Shown here one piece after another: positions 44,390 to 55,860 of a DNA stretch of 64,000 nucleotides. The DNA is taken from the NCBI GenBank assembly GCA_031769625.1, contig JAUIMM010000088.1, forward strand, positions 6,587,501-6,651,500. The letters are read 5' to 3'. The stretch comes from Taudactylus pleione. Lineage: Eukaryota; Chordata; Amphibia; Anura; Myobatrachidae. The position numbers and the translations under genes are program-made. Under the pieces are notes generated by a model, which was given only the letters and a program-made list of their open reading frames with translations, ran no database searches and was not told the origin of the DNA. Position 1 is the first letter of the stretch, and each line of letters begins with the position of its first letter.

Positions 44390-45362
44390 GTGCTGAGAGG
44401 AGAAACCACCGCCCGAAGGTAGCATCCTGAGAGGCAAAGATGTCAAAAGCGTAATACCTCACAAAGGTATTGACAGAAGACTACGTAGCAGCCTTGCAGA
44501 TCTGAACTGCAGAGGCACCACGTCTAGCTGCAAACGAAGGACCCACAGACCTAGTGGAATGAGCCCTCACCAAGGAGGGAACTGGAAGACCTTCATGAAG
44601 ATAAGCTTCTGAAATTGCCATACGAATCCAGCCTGCCAAAGTCTACTTTGAAGCAGGCCAACCATTTTTACGGAAGCCATATAGGACAAACAAGGCGTCC
44701 GACTTCCTAAAAGAAGAAGTGCGGTCAACATAAATTCTCAATGCCCGCACAACATCCCAAGTGGCGTCACCCACTGAAAGTCCAGGTGAATTGAAAGCCG
44801 GCACAACAATTTCTTCATTGATGTGAAAACTGGATACCACTTCGGGAAGGAATCCCGGACGAGTGCGAAGCACCGCCCTATTCCTATGAAAAATCAGAAA
44901 AGGGGGTCTACAAGAGAGAACCCCTAAATCCGAAATCCTTCTGGCCGAGGCAATGGCCAGAAGGAATATGGTTTCAGCTGTAAGCCATTTAAAGTCCACT
45001 GAGTCCAGTGGTTCAAACGGCGGTCCCTAGAGAACTCTCAGGACCACAGCTCAATTCCAAGGCGCCACCGGTGGAACAAAAGGTGGCTGAATGCGAAGAA
45101 CACCTCGCATAAAGGTGTGCACATCAGAGAGCGCAGCAATCCTACGATGAAACCAGACTGACAGGGCAGACACCTGCACTTTCAGAGAAGCCAGGCGAAG
45201 CCCATGATCCAGTCCAGCCTGTAGGAAAGCCAACACCCTAGACAGGCGGAACTCCCTAAGGGAATACCCTCTAGGTCTACACCACCGGAAGAAAGTATGC
45301 CACACACGATGGTAGATTCTTGCCGAGGAAGGTTTACGAGCTCTTAGTATGGTTTGCACCAC
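44390..45362 (-). pseudogene. DIRS tyrosine recombinase
   Basis: Integrase of the element, which recombines circular DNA into the target. One frame runs through 45362-45051, 44999-44643 and on to about 44390 with several stops. The N-terminal SAM-like core-binding region shows SSARIYHRVWHTFFRWCRPR and LRLASLKVQVSALSVWF. The catalytic domain has box I Arg in FLLAIASARRISDL, box II HxxR in VRAHSTRSVG and the nucleophile Tyr in NTFVRYYAFD, so the R-H-R-Y set is still recognisable. Stops lie at about 45048, at 44641 and, by a TAG, just before the Tyr block. Inactive as it stands. Confidence 0.8.
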
Positions 45363-45400
45363 GGAGCTAGAAAAACCCTCTGGACCTTAGCATGACCGTT

Positions 45401-47276
45401 TCAACAGCCACACCGAGTCAGGTCCAGGTGAAGACAAGGACCCTGTGACAGCAGATTCGGTCGTAATGGTAACCTCAGAGGAACGTCTACTGACAGACTC
45501 TGGAGGTCGGAGAACCAGTGCCGTCTGGGCCACTCGGAAGCTATCAACAGTAGCATACCTCCTTCTTGATTTGAATTTCCGTAATACCCGCGGAAGAAGG
45601 GAAAATGGAGGGAAAAGGTAGGCAAACTGGAACGTCTACTAGACGGACAGGGCATACACCAGAGACGCCTTTTCGTCTCATGTTCGAGACCGTACACCGG
45701 CAACTTGTTGTTGTGCCGGGACGCCATGAGGTCTATCTCTGGAAGACCCCACTTGTCCACCAGACTCCGAAAGACGTCCTGGTATAAAGACCACTCTCCC
45801 GGTTCCTCCTTGCTGGTTTAAATAGGCCACTGTGGTGGCGTTGTCCGACGGGACCTGCACAGGGTGACCCTGGAGAACCGGCTGTGCCCGCTGGAGAGCT
45901 CTTAACACCGCATGGAGCTCCAAAATGTTTATTGGAAGCTCCGCTACCGCCCGAGCCCACCTGCCCTGAAACAAGTGTGGACCCGTGACAGCTCCCCAGC
46001 ACCGGAGACTGGCGTCCGTTGTTAACAGGACCCAGTTCGCCACCCAGAACGGGCGACCCTTGTTGAGGTGGGTCGTCTGCAAACACCAGGTTAGAGACAG
46101 GTGAACATCCGGAGTGAGCCCCATCGTCTGGGACATGAGACACTGAGGCAATCCATTCCATCTGGACCGGATCAATAGCAGCAGAGGTTTGGAGTGAAAT
46201 TGGGCGTACTCCACCATGTCGAATACCGACACCATTGAGCTCAATAACCTCTTTGCCAAGTGTATCGACACTCGACGACACTGCAGACAACTGCGCACCC
46301 TCAACTACAAAGCAAGGATCTTTTCCTCCGTCACAAAGACCCACTGCTGCCTGGAGTCCAATAAGGCCCCGAGGTGCAGGATCCTCTGAGACGGGGTGAG
46401 AGTGGACCTCTGCCAGTTTGTCAACCAGCCGTGACGTTGCAGTACCGCAATCGTCAGATCCAGATGGTGTAAAAGAAGCTCTGGAGACCCCGCTATCAAC
46501 AGGAGGTCGTCCAGATAAGGCAACAGTCGGACTCCCTGCGTCCGCAGGAGAGCCGCCATGACCGCCATGACCTTGGTGAATACCCGTGGAGCAGTCACAA
46601 GGCCAAAAGGCAGTGCCCGGAACTGGAAATGTTCGTTGCAGATTGCCAATCTCAGGAACTGCTGATGGCGCAAAAGAATAGGGACATGCAGGTAAGCGTC
46701 CTGGATGTCCAATGACACCATGTAGTCCCCAGGTTCCAGTGCCAGAATAATGGACCGCAGGGTCTCCATCCGAAACAGAGGCACCCTCAAGGACTTGTTG
46801 AGGGCCTTTAGGTTTAGTATTGAACGGTAAGACCCATTGGGTTTCTGCACCAAAAATAGAATGGAATAGAAACCCAGGCCCCTCTGGGAAATTGGAACAT
46901 GCACTGAAACTCCGGCCTGGAGCATAATGTGCAAAACCTTCCGCAGTTCCGAGGCTTTGCTCTGGTCTAGCGGAAGGCCTGTCCCGAAAGGAGAGGGCAT
47001 ACCTGTGAGAGACCACCTCCTGAACCCAAGTGTCTGTTGTAGTCCTCGACCAGCACTGGGCGAACTGAAGCAGGTGCCCCCCACTTTGGGGTCCCCCAAA
47101 AGGAGGTCTGGACCGTCAGGCCGCAGGTTTGTTATCTGACCTAGGAGCCGGACATCTGGTACTCCAGACCTGTTTCTTGGGCTTGGACAATTTCTTGGTC
47201 CCAGCCTGCCGTGGAAAGGACTGTACTTTAGGCCTACCTTGGGCCCTGTGAGGCCGAAAGGACGACCCACCAGCAC
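45401..47276 (-). pseudogene. DIRS reverse transcriptase and RNase H
   Basis: Polymerase region. The RT (47276-46305) shows SYRSILNLKALNKSLRVP, MVSLDIQDAYLHVPI, FRALPFGLVTAPRVFTKVM and the active-site box LPYLDDLLLIAG; YLDD is usual for DIRS. After a stop at 46302-46304 the same frame continues into RNase H (TTDASLRCWGAV, NILELHAVLRAL, VPSDNATTVAYLNQQGG; the Asp-Glu-Asp set is present). 45760-45401, in another frame, carries LPEIDLMASRHNNKLPVY, the conserved segment that follows RNase H in DIRS elements. The 427-codon frame over 47016-45733 is a shadow. Confidence 0.85.
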
Positions 47277-48539
47277 TAGAAGGAATCGTAGCAGACGGAA
47301 GACATGCAGATTTTGCTGCTGTCAACGTAACTACAATTTTGTCCAGGTCTGGACCAAATAGTACCTGTCCAGACCTTCTAATCCCTTTTTGGAATCCGCG
47401 TCCGCTTTCCAAGAACGCAACCATAAGGTGCGACGAGCAGCCACGGCTGCAGAGGAGATCCTAGAGGTGAGCATACAAATATCTAAGGCCGCTTCATTAA
47501 TGTAAGTGGCCGAGTCTCGGAGATTGCCCACCAACTCGGTCTGTTCAGCCGAACAGTCAGAGTCCAAAGACGCCTCCAAATTATCCGCCCAGCGCTCCAT
47601 AGCTCTGGCTACCCAACACATGGCCAGAGCCGGTCTGGATGCTTCCCTGCAAGGGAATAAACGGATTTGAGGCAGATCTCCACCTTGCGGTCAGTGACAT
47701 CCTTCAAGGATGACATCGAAGGCATAGGCAACGTGGCACCTTTGACTAGGCGTGTGACATGTGAATCCACTTGCGTAGGGGATTCCCGCTTAGAAAAATA
47801 ATTGACCGCAAACGGATAAGCCACGGCTAAGCGTCTCTGGGGCTGAAACCGTTTACCTGGATTTTTCCACGCCTCCTCTAAATGATCCACTAATTGATCA
47901 GAAAGAGGGAACACCGTAGCCTCACCCTTAATATCCTTAAAAAGGCATATATGAATGTGGCCACCAAAGGATCAAGCGGCCTGCTCGAATAAGACCAGGG
48001 ATATACACCTTGGACTTAGCGTCCGGCTCTTTGGTACGGAGAGGTTCTTGGTCAGGTAGATCCAGAATCTCCCCATGATCTGACGTCTCATCGTCATCCC
48101 CATAAGGAGCAGATAAAGACACCACCGGCCGTTATGAGGCCGCAACACAGACTTCCCCTGTAAAACATCGGACAAATGCTGAACCGATGTAGTTAAGAGT
48201 ATTAACCCACGCAGGCTCCGGAGAAACCTGGGAAGGGACAGGGAGACTGTGGGGTACCATCAATTGTCTCGGGAACTCCCGCATGGGTGACGACACCACT
48301 GACTGCTGGGACAAACCCGTCTGGGTAAACGCAGGTGGCGGAGCTAGCTGGCCCACAAGGGTTGTAAGCGCCTTAGCGAAACAAGCCCAGGGAGGTTCCT
48401 GTACCGGGACCGTGATCATAATCGGCCGTGACAGTGCCAGGCACTGGGGACATAACCCCTCCGCGTTACCCTCCCCCTCCGCTATTGGTACCTTACATTT
48501 AGTACACATGAGCTGGAGAGGAAAGTCAGTCTCAGACAT
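46960..48539 (-). pseudogene. DIRS gag-like region
   Basis: Starts MSETDFPLQLMCTKCKVPIA with a CxxC...CxxC pair (CTKC, CPQC) near residues 12-34, like the zinc-ribbon start of vertebrate DIRS gag proteins. Coding text is spread over several frames (48539-48132, 48125-47937, 47914-47609, 47621-47331, 47424-47116), which shows at least four frameshifts. Recognisable pieces include RLAVAYPFAVNYFSKRESPT and AALDICMLTSRISSAAVAAR. Function in vivo would be packaging of element RNA. The end toward RT is approximate. Confidence 0.65.
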
Positions 48540-49492
48540 GATGGTAAGTATGTGACACTCACACCTATACGTATTGGTATAGTGTGAATAACACCCTGCA
48601 CACCGCGCACCGCAAGGGCTTTGAGCAGAGCAAGATCAGGGACAGTAATAAAGCTGACAGTAGAAAGTGAAAGTACAGACAGCAGGCTAGCAGTTCAGTC
48701 ACATACAATGCAGAAGAAACAAATCCCTGCACTATTAGCGCTGGTTCTCAACTACTTAGACCCTCAGGCTGGTAGGACTCAGCGCTGCATACACTGACCT
48801 GTAACAAACAGAGGAGAGGTATGCTGGGGGACCCAGACCGCAATGCCACCGCTCACAGGCTTCCAGCAGCATTCACCATGCTTTAAAGATGGCCACCGAG
48901 GAGCAGAAGATGAAGGAGGCCGGCCTGGGGAGGACAGCTGACACACTGTGGCCAATCAGGCAGAGCAGAGAGGCTGTGTGCAGCAGGGGAGGCGCCGGCT
49001 GTGAGACAGGGAAAGCGCGCTCCCCTGGCATGCATTTAACCCCTGGGACGTCGCAGCGCATGCCGCTCAGCAGCGGCCCGCTGTCCCAGGGGGTAGTGGA
49101 AACGCAGGTTGGTCACCTGGCTCCACGCTGCAGCCAGTCCCCAGGGAGCCCCCTGCCTGGGGACTCAGGACCATGTGACCAGCGGGGACCCACCGCGGGA
49201 CCCCGCTGCTTACCTGCATCCTCTTGGATCCGGCCATGGTCCAAAACATCTGGGGACACCGCTAGCCGTGACCCCAGATGTCTACCAGCATCCCCGGATC
49301 ATTACCGGCGATCTGGTACCGGCGGGGTGTAGGGGAGACGGCATGGACGTCAGTACTGACTGTCCATGCTGTACTCCCAGATGTGCAGCCAGCGCTGCCT
49401 TTAAAAGAAACTTCAGGGGCTCTTCACAGCCCCCCTCTGCACAGTGCCTCCGACTCCGGCCAGGCACCGACGAAACTGAGATGCCTTGGCCC
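48540..49492 (-). other. DIRS 5' leader
   Basis: GC-rich leader between the right inverted repeat and gag. Short ORFs on both strands are not supported. Confidence 0.5.
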
Positions 49493-49628
49493 GGGGGCGG
49501 GGTATAGGAGAGGGACCCAGATGCATCCTGGGAGGCTGAAAACTTTAACTCTGTGGTGCCTGAAGACTGACGTCATCACCTATACCCAAGGTATCCTGTG
49601 GATACCCTATGGACCCTGAAGTAGAAAA
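49493..49628. repeat. DIRS right inverted terminal repeat
   Basis: Complement of the inner left repeat, ending tggaccctgaagtagaaaa. The outer ~20 bp also matches the second half of the internal complementary region. Confidence 0.8.
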
Positions 49629-49793
49629 AAAAATATTATATTGCACACAGTTTAGTGCACACTTTCAGTTGCCTGCAGGTCAGTGCACACTGTACTAAAT
49701 GAAGGTGATTTTTTGCTTTATGTTGAGTAAAAAAAAAAAAAAAAAAATTTCTTTACACAAGAAACCAATGTGTGGTGTGTTTTTTTTACTTAC

Positions 49794-50212
49794 CTTGCAA
49801 TACTTGTACTGTAGCACTTTAGCAATGGCTTTGCAGGTCTCTGGAATGATAATACCCAAGGACTGAGGTGAGATGAGTGTCCCAAACTTCAGGTCTTCAA
49901 ATGACCTTCCTGTAGCCAGGTACCTCAGGGTAACCACCAGTCTCTCTTCAGCAGGGATTGCCCTCCGCCACCTTGTGTCCTGTCTCTGGATGTGGGGGGG
50001 ATCACCAGATGCAGAAATTCCTGGAAGGTGGGGTCATCCATGCGCAGGTAGTTCCAATAGTCATCCAGGTTGTTCTCCTTGATCTCCATCAGCAGGGACA
50101 TGTGAGAGCGGGTATCCCTTTGTAGAAGCCACTCCTTGGTCCAGCATGCTCTCGTCCTTCTTTGCTGGGCCCTCTTCCTAATCTCCCGGACACCGGCTTC
50201 AGCGACCAACAC
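49794..50212 (-). pseudogene. Harbinger transposase, first exon
   Basis: N-terminal exon of the transposase: ACWTKEWLLQRDTRSHMSLL, EIKENNLDDYWNYLRMDDPT, then after a frameshift at a C run (about 49994-50000) RRAIPAEERLVVTLRYLATG, RSFEDLKFGTLISPQSLGII and ETCKAIAKVLQYKYCK. It ends at a consensus GTAAGT donor (intron begins 49793). The splice joins ...YKYCK to FPKTVEEW in frame, the expected Harbinger junction. Upstream start not certain. Same exon as in remnant 1 at 31386-31835. Confidence 0.75.
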
Positions 50213-50452
50213 TTTACCAATAGGGATGCATCAGTACAGAATTCAGGAACAGGATAGAATGCAGGTAGGTAGCACACACTTTGTAAAAGGCAAGCCAAAT
50301 ACAAAGAGCACAGTAGCAATGTACAAGATTCAGCAGGAATACACCTAGCCTCATCTTGTAGCTGAGCAGAATGTACACAGATTTACTACATCCTCCTATA
50401 CTCTTAAGCAGTGTGAATGCTAATTAGGAAGATAAATATATATATATATAGG

Positions 50453-50581
50453 TTTCCAAAAAGGACGGCAATCAGTAGACTTCTTAGTAGTTTTAAACGG
50501 TGCTTTAATCATCAGGATGATTAAAGGACCGTTTTAAACTACTAAGAAGTCTACTGAGTGCCGTCCTTTTTGGAAACCTAT
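50453..50581. repeat. Near-perfect palindrome, arms ~63 bp
   Basis: Left arm starts ggtttccaaaaaggacgg and the right arm ends ccgtcctttttggaaacc, centred near 50516, with few mismatches. Adjacent to TA microsatellite on the left and, 85 bp away, on the right. No coding frame. Confidence 0.85.
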
Positions 50582-50664
50582 GCGGGAGTGTGACTAACGC
50601 TCAGGAAAGGCACCTTAGCAAGTATTCTCTACCCCGTTGGTGAGTGCCGGGTCGTATGTTGCTT

Positions 50665-50667
<3 letters not shown>

Positions 50668-50743
<76 letters not shown>
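50668..50743. repeat. (TA)n microsatellite
   Basis: ~75-bp pure TA run. The hAT element is inserted at its right edge, and TA repeat resumes beyond that element at 56291. Confidence 0.95.
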
Positions 50744-50746
<3 letters not shown>

Positions 50747-51244
50747 GGGTGAGCGGGTTCGGATTTCTGAAATCCGAACCCCCCCGAGCCCCCCCGATCC
50801 GAGTCCGATCCGAGTCAGGCTCGACTTTTCCCGCCTGACTCGGATCTGAAATCGAGGCAAAACGTCATCATCCCGCCTTCCGAGTCTCGCGGGTTTTGGA
50901 TCCTATATAAGGTACCCGTGTCGGCGCCATTTTCTCACTCGGCTGTGGACAGTGAAGAGGGAGGGTGGGAGTTAGGGCTGTGTAGTGTAGTGTAGTGCTG
51001 CTGTTGTCCACTACTTCAAAGTCCATAGGGGCTGGCTGTGCTGTGCTGTGCTGCTGTTGTTAATAGGGGCTGTGTCCACTACTTCAAAGTCCATAGGGGC
51101 TGGCTGGACTGTGTTGTGCAGTCAGTTCTCCATAGGGGCTGTGTCCACTCCAAAGTCCTGTGCAGTGTCCCAGTCCTTAAGGAGTGCTGTAGTGTTGTCC
51201 AGGGGGTGCTCTGTCCATCAGGGGTGCTCCCCCCAAGTGCTAAA

Positions 51245-53400
51245 AAAATAATATATTTTCTGTGTTTGTGAACTGTGTGCGCAGTAGCCGCACGTGCATC
51301 AACAAAGTAGTGCCAAGCGTGCGCCTGTGTCATAAGTAAAGGGCCGGCTGGCTTGACCGTTAAAGGGTGCTGTAACCCCCGAAAGTACACTCCAGTCCAA
51401 ACCAAAAAAAAATTATTTTCTGTGTTTGTGAATTGTGTGCGCAGTAGCCGCACGTGCATCAACAAAGTAGTGCCAAGCGTGCGCCTGTGTCATAAGTAAA
51501 GGGCCGGCTGGCTTGACCGTTAAGGGTGCTGTAACCCCCGATAGTACACTCCAGTCCAAACCAAAAAAAAAATTATTTTCTGTGTTTGTGAATTGTGTGC
51601 GCAGTAGCCGCACGTGCATCAACAAAATAGTGCCAAGCGTGCGCCTGTGTCATAAGTAAAGGGCCGGCTGGCTTGACCGTTAAGGGTGCTGTAACCCCCG
51701 AAAGTACACTCCAGTCCAAACCAAAAAAAAAATAATTTTCTGTGTTTGTGAATTGTGTGCGCAGTAGCCGCACGTGCATCAACAAAGTAGTGCCAAGCGT
51801 GCGCCTGTGTCATAAGTAAAGGGCCGGCTGGCTTGACCGTTAAAGGGTGCTGTAACCCCCAAAGTACACTCCAGTCCAAACCAAAAAAAAAATTATTTTC
51901 TGTGTTTGTGAATTGTGTGCGCAGTAGCCGCACGTGCATCAACAAAGTAGTGCCAAACGTGCGCCTGTGTCATAAGTAAAGGGCCGGCTGGCTTGACCGT
52001 TAAGGGTGCTGTAACCCCCGAAAGTACACTCCAGTCCAAACCAAAAAAAAAATTATTTTCTGTGTTTGTGAATTGTGCGCAGTAGCCGCACGTGCATCAA
52101 CAAAGTAGTGCCAAGCGTGCGCCTGTGTCATAAGTAAAGGGCCGGCTGGCTTGACCGTTAAGGGTGCTGTAACCCCCGAAAGTACACTCCAGTCCAAACC
52201 AAAAAAAAAATAATTTTCTGTGTTTGTGAATTGTGTGCGCAGTAGCCGCACGTGCATCAACAAAGTAGTGCCAAGCGTGCGCCTGTGTCATAAGTAAAGG
52301 GCCGGCTGGCTTGACCGTTAAAGGGTGCTGTAACCCCCAAAGTACACTCCAGTCCAAACCAAAAAAAAAAATTATTTTCTGTGTTTGTGAATTGTGTGCG
52401 CAGTAGCCGCACGTGCATCAACAAAGTAGTGCCAAACGTGCGCCTGTGTCATAAGTAAAGGGCCGGCTGGCTTGACCGTTAAGGGTGCTGTAACCCCCGA
52501 AAGTACACTCCAGTCCAAACCAAAAAAAAAATTATTTTCTGTGTTTGTGAATTGTGTGCGCAGTAGCCGCAAGTGCATCAACAAAGTAGTGCCAAGCGTG
52601 CGCCTGTGTCATAAGTAAAGGGCCGGCTGGCTTGACCGTTAAGGGTGCTGTAACCCACGAAAGTACACTCCAGTCCAAACCAAAAAAAAAATTATTTTCT
52701 GTGTTTGTGAATTGTGTGCGCAGTAGCCGCACGTGCATCAACAAAGTAGTGCCAAGCGTGCGCCTGTGTCATAAGTAAAGGGCCGGCTGGCTTGACCGTT
52801 AAGGGTGCTGTAACCCCCGAAAGTACACTCCAGTCCAAACCTAAAAAAAAATTATTTTCTGTGTTTGTGAATTGTGTGCGCAGTAGCCGCACGTGCATCA
52901 ACAAAGTAGTGCCAAGCGTGCGCCTGTGTCATAAGTAAAGGGCCGGCTGGCTTGACCGTTAAAGGGTGCTGTAACCCCCGAAAGTACACTCCAGTCCAAA
53001 CCAAAAAAAAATTATTTTCTGTGTTTGTGAATTGTGTGCGCAGTAGCCGCACGTGCATCAACAAAGTAGTGCCAAGCGTGCGCCTGTGTCATAAGTAAAG
53101 GGCCGGCTGGCTTGACCGTTAAGGGTGCTGTAACCCCCGAAAGTACACTCCAGTCCAAACCTAAAAAAAAAATATTTTCTGTGTTTGTGAATTGTGTGCG
53201 CAGTAGCCGCACGTGCATCAACAAAGTAGTGCCAAGCGTGCGCCTGTGTCATAAGTAAAGGGCCGGCTGGCTTGACCGTTAAGGGTGCTGTAACCCCCGA
53301 AAGTACACTCCAGTCCAAACCAAAAAAAAAATTATTTTCTGTGTTTGTGAATTGTGTGCACTGTGGCTGCACGTGCATCAACAAAGGAGCAGCGCCAAGC
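51245..53400. repeat. Satellite array 1, ~160-bp unit, ~13-14 copies
   Basis: Highly homogeneous tandem units starting around 51250, 51420, 51580, 51740, 51900 and so on to 53338. Each unit contains gtagccgcacgtgcatcaac, ggccggctggcttgaccgtt and an A8-A10 run. A few units differ by 1-3 bp indels. The repeated 70-codon minus-strand ORFs (MLMHVRLLRTQFTNTEN...) are translations of the unit. Confidence 0.95.
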
Positions 53401-53553
53401 GTGCGCCTGTGTCCCATAAGTAAAGAGCCGGCTGGCTCATTTCTTAAAGGGTGGTGTAACCCACAAAGTGCACTACTCTCCAGCAAAAATAAAATAATAT
53501 TTTTTGTGTTTGTGTGCGCTTTAGCCGCACGTATATATATCAATATAACATAA

Positions 53554-53928
53554 ATGGAGGACCAAACTTTCTCCGATAAAAATAAAATAGGGAAAGATCA
53601 AGAACCTCTTCCTCCTAGTGCTGTTGCTGCTGCTGGGAGTTGTTCATCATCCCAGAGAGGAAGTAGGAACATCACTACTTTTACTAAACAATTGACCCTC
53701 CAACAGTCCCTAGCGATGAGGATGAAGTACGACAGCAGTCATCCTGAAGCAAAACGTATAACTGAGGCCTTGACTGCTATGTTGGTGTTAGACGTGCGTC
53801 CGGTATCCGACATTAGTGCAGTGGGATTTAGACAACTGATGGAGGTAGTGTGTCCTCGGTTCCAAATCCCGTCTAGATTCCACCTGCATCCTCAAAGCAG
53901 CAGCGACAAGCGTGCGTCTGTCTGTTAA
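53554..53928 (+). pseudogene. hAT transposase, N-terminal/central fragment
   Basis: A 124-codon frame beginning MEDQTFSDKNKIGKDQEPLP. ITTFTKQLTLQQSLAMRMKY, AKRITEALTAMLVLDVRPVS and VGFRQLMEVVCPRFQIPSR match the region after the BED finger in hAT transposases (…IARALAEMIALDLRPFS…GFR.L…P.Y.LPSR…). The frame then runs into satellite sequence (HPQSSSDKRASVC). No BED finger is seen and the catalytic RNase H-like core is absent. The true protein continues at 55685. Confidence 0.7.
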
Positions 53929-55690
53929 AGGGTGGTGACACCCTCAAAGTGTGCTACACAAACAATTAAAATATTGGTCTTTTTTCTGTCTTTGTGAATT
54001 GTGTGGGCTGTAGCCGCACCTGCATCCTTAAAGCAGCAGCGACAAGCGTGCGTCTGTCTGTTAAAGGGTGGTGACACCCTCAAAGTGTGCTACACAAACA
54101 ATTAAAATATTGTTCTTTTTTCTGTCTTTGTGAATTGTGTGGGCTGTAGCCGCACCTGCATCCTTAAAGCAGCAGCGACAAGCGTGCGTCTGTCTGTTAA
54201 AGGGTGGTGACACCCTCAAAGTGTGCTACACAAACAATTAAAATATTGTTCTTTTTTTTTTGGTCTTTGTGAAATGTGTGGGCTGTAGCCGCACCTGCAT
54301 CCTTAAAGCAGCAGCGACAAGCGTGCGTCTGTCTGTTAAAGGGTGGTGTAACTCTCAAAGTGTTCCAAAAAATAAAAAACTATTTTTTTAATGTGTTTGT
54401 GACTTGTGTGCGATGTAGCCACACTTGCATCCTCAAAGCAGCAGCGACAAGCGTGCGTCTGTCTGTTAAAGGGTGGTGACACCCTCAAAGTGTGCTACAC
54501 AAACAATTAAAATATTGTTCTTTTTTTTTTGGTCTTTGTGAAATGTGTGGGCTGTAGCCGCACCTGCATCCTTAAAGCAGCAGCGACAAGCGTGCGTCTG
54601 TCTGTTAAAGGGTGGTGTAACTCTCAAAGTGCTCCAAAAAATAAAAAACTTTTTTTAATGTGTTTGTGACTTGTGTGCGATGTAGCCGCACCTGCATCCT
54701 TAAAGCAGCAGCGACAAGCGTGCGTCTGTCTGTTAAAGGGTGGTGACACCCTCTAAGTGTGCTACACAAACAATAAAAATATTCTTCTTCTTTTTTCTGT
54801 CTATGTGAATTGTGTGGGCTGTAGCCGCACCTGCATCCTTAAAGCAGCAGCGACAAGCGTGCGTCTGTCTGTTAAAGGGTGGTGACACCCTCAAAGTGTT
54901 CTACACAAACAATTAAAATATTGTTCTTTTTTTTTCGGTCTTTGTGAAATGTGTGGGCTGTAGCCGCACCTGCATCCTTAAAGCAGCAGCGACAAGCGTG
55001 CGTCTGTCTGTTAAAGGGTGGTGTAACTCTCAAAGTGTTCCAAAAAATAAAAAACTATTTTTTTAATGTGTTTGTGACTTGTGTGCGATGTAGCCACACT
55101 TGCAGCCTCAAAGCAGCAGCGACAAGCGTGCGTCTGTCTGTTAAAGGGTGGTGACACCCTCAAAGTGTGCTACAGAAACAATTAAAATATTGTTCTTTTT
55201 TTTTCTGTCTATGTGAATTGTGTGGGCTGTAGCCGCACCTGCATCCTTAAAGCAGCAGCGACAAGCGTGCGTCTGTCTGTTAAAGGGTGGTGACACCTCA
55301 AAGTGTTCTACACAAACAATTAAAATATTGTTCTTTTATTTTCGGTCTTTGTGAAATGTGTGGGCTGTAGCCGCACCTGCATCCTTAAAGCAGCAGCGAC
55401 AAGCGTGCGTCTGTCTGTTAAAGGGTGGTGACACCTCAAAGTGTTCTACACAAACAATTAAAATATTCTTCTTCTTTTTTCTGTCTTTGTGAATTGTGTG
55501 GGCTGTAGCCGCACTTGCATCCTCAAAGCAGCAGCGACAAGCGTGCGTCTGTCTGTTAAAGGGTGGTGTAACCCTCAAAGTGTGCTCCACAAACAATAAA
55601 AATATTCTTTTTTTTTTTCTGTCTTTGTGAATTGTGTGGGCTGTAGCCGCACTTGAATCCTCAAAGCAGCAGCGACAAGCGTGTCTGTCT
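53885..55690. repeat. Satellite array 2, ~128-139-bp unit, ~14 copies
   Basis: Marker cgtgcgtctgtctgttaaag recurs at about 53911, 54047, 54183, 54322, 54452, 54591, 54719, 54858, 54997, 55127, 55266, 55404, 55542 and (damaged) 55680. Units contain gggctgtagccgcacctgca and aagcagcagcgacaagcg. Related to array 1 over gtagccgcac.tgcatc and the taaagggtg..gtaaccc part. Bounded on both sides by transposase coding sequence. Confidence 0.95.
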
Positions 55691-55860
55691 GTTAAAGGAT
55701 TACATCGGTGACAGCATCCAAGTAGGCATGTCAGACAGTCCGTACCTGTACTGGCAGGAAAAAGAAGCAATTTGGAGGTCCCTGTACAAACTGGCTCTAT
55801 TTTACCTGAGTTGCCCCCCCTCCAGTGTGTACTCCGAAAGAGTTGCACTTCTTTTTTTTC
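55685..55860 (+). pseudogene. hAT transposase C-terminal dimerisation fragment
   Basis: In frame after the last satellite unit: KDYIGDSIQVGMSDSPYLYW, QEKEAIWRSLYKLALFYLSC and PPSSVYSERVALLFF. This is the hAT C-terminal dimerisation segment (W...P.LA..A..YL..P.SS..SERVFS), with the final FS replaced after a local change. The array appears to have expanded from a coding stretch, because the same residues (PQSSSDKR) flank it on both sides. Confidence 0.7.

Larger units (their letters stand above)
43898..49628 (-). mobile_element. DIRS-type tyrosine-recombinase retrotransposon
   Basis: Minus-strand element with inverted terminal repeats (43945-44080 against 49493-49612), an internal complementary region at 44222-44345 that mirrors both outer ends, and the gene order gag, RT, RNase H, tyrosine recombinase. 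DIRS elements integrate as circles by a tyrosine recombinase and make no target duplication, consistent with the flanks here. All genes carry stops and frameshifts. Confidence 0.85.
43042..49793 (-). other. Transposase intron enlarged by DIRS insertion
   Basis: Donor AAG|GTAAGT at 49794/49793 and acceptor CAG at 43051-43049. The native intron is about 1 kb; it contains the second exon of the MADF gene on the opposite strand plus the 5.7-kb DIRS element. Confidence 0.65.
40608..50430. mobile_element. PIF/Harbinger transposon 2, with nested DIRS
   Basis: The left terminus reads ggtgcccacacacataccgac. It carries both canonical Harbinger genes: a MADF/Myb-like DNA-binding protein on the plus strand (exons 41828-42214 and 43116-43541) and the DDE transposase on the minus strand (exons 50212-49794 and 43048-42293). 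A DIRS retrotransposon occupies 43898-49628. The right terminus could not be defined; recognisable homology stops at about 50350. Confidence 0.75.

Noticed and set aside
45733..47016. 427-codon minus-strand ORF
   Set aside because: Frame-shifted shadow of the DIRS RT/RNase H frame, which has clear motifs (YLDD, TDAS) in another frame.
51245..53400. Regular repeats resembling a CRISPR array
   Set aside because: Units are contiguous 160-bp tandem repeats without unique spacers, inside a hAT element of a eukaryotic genome. It is a satellite.
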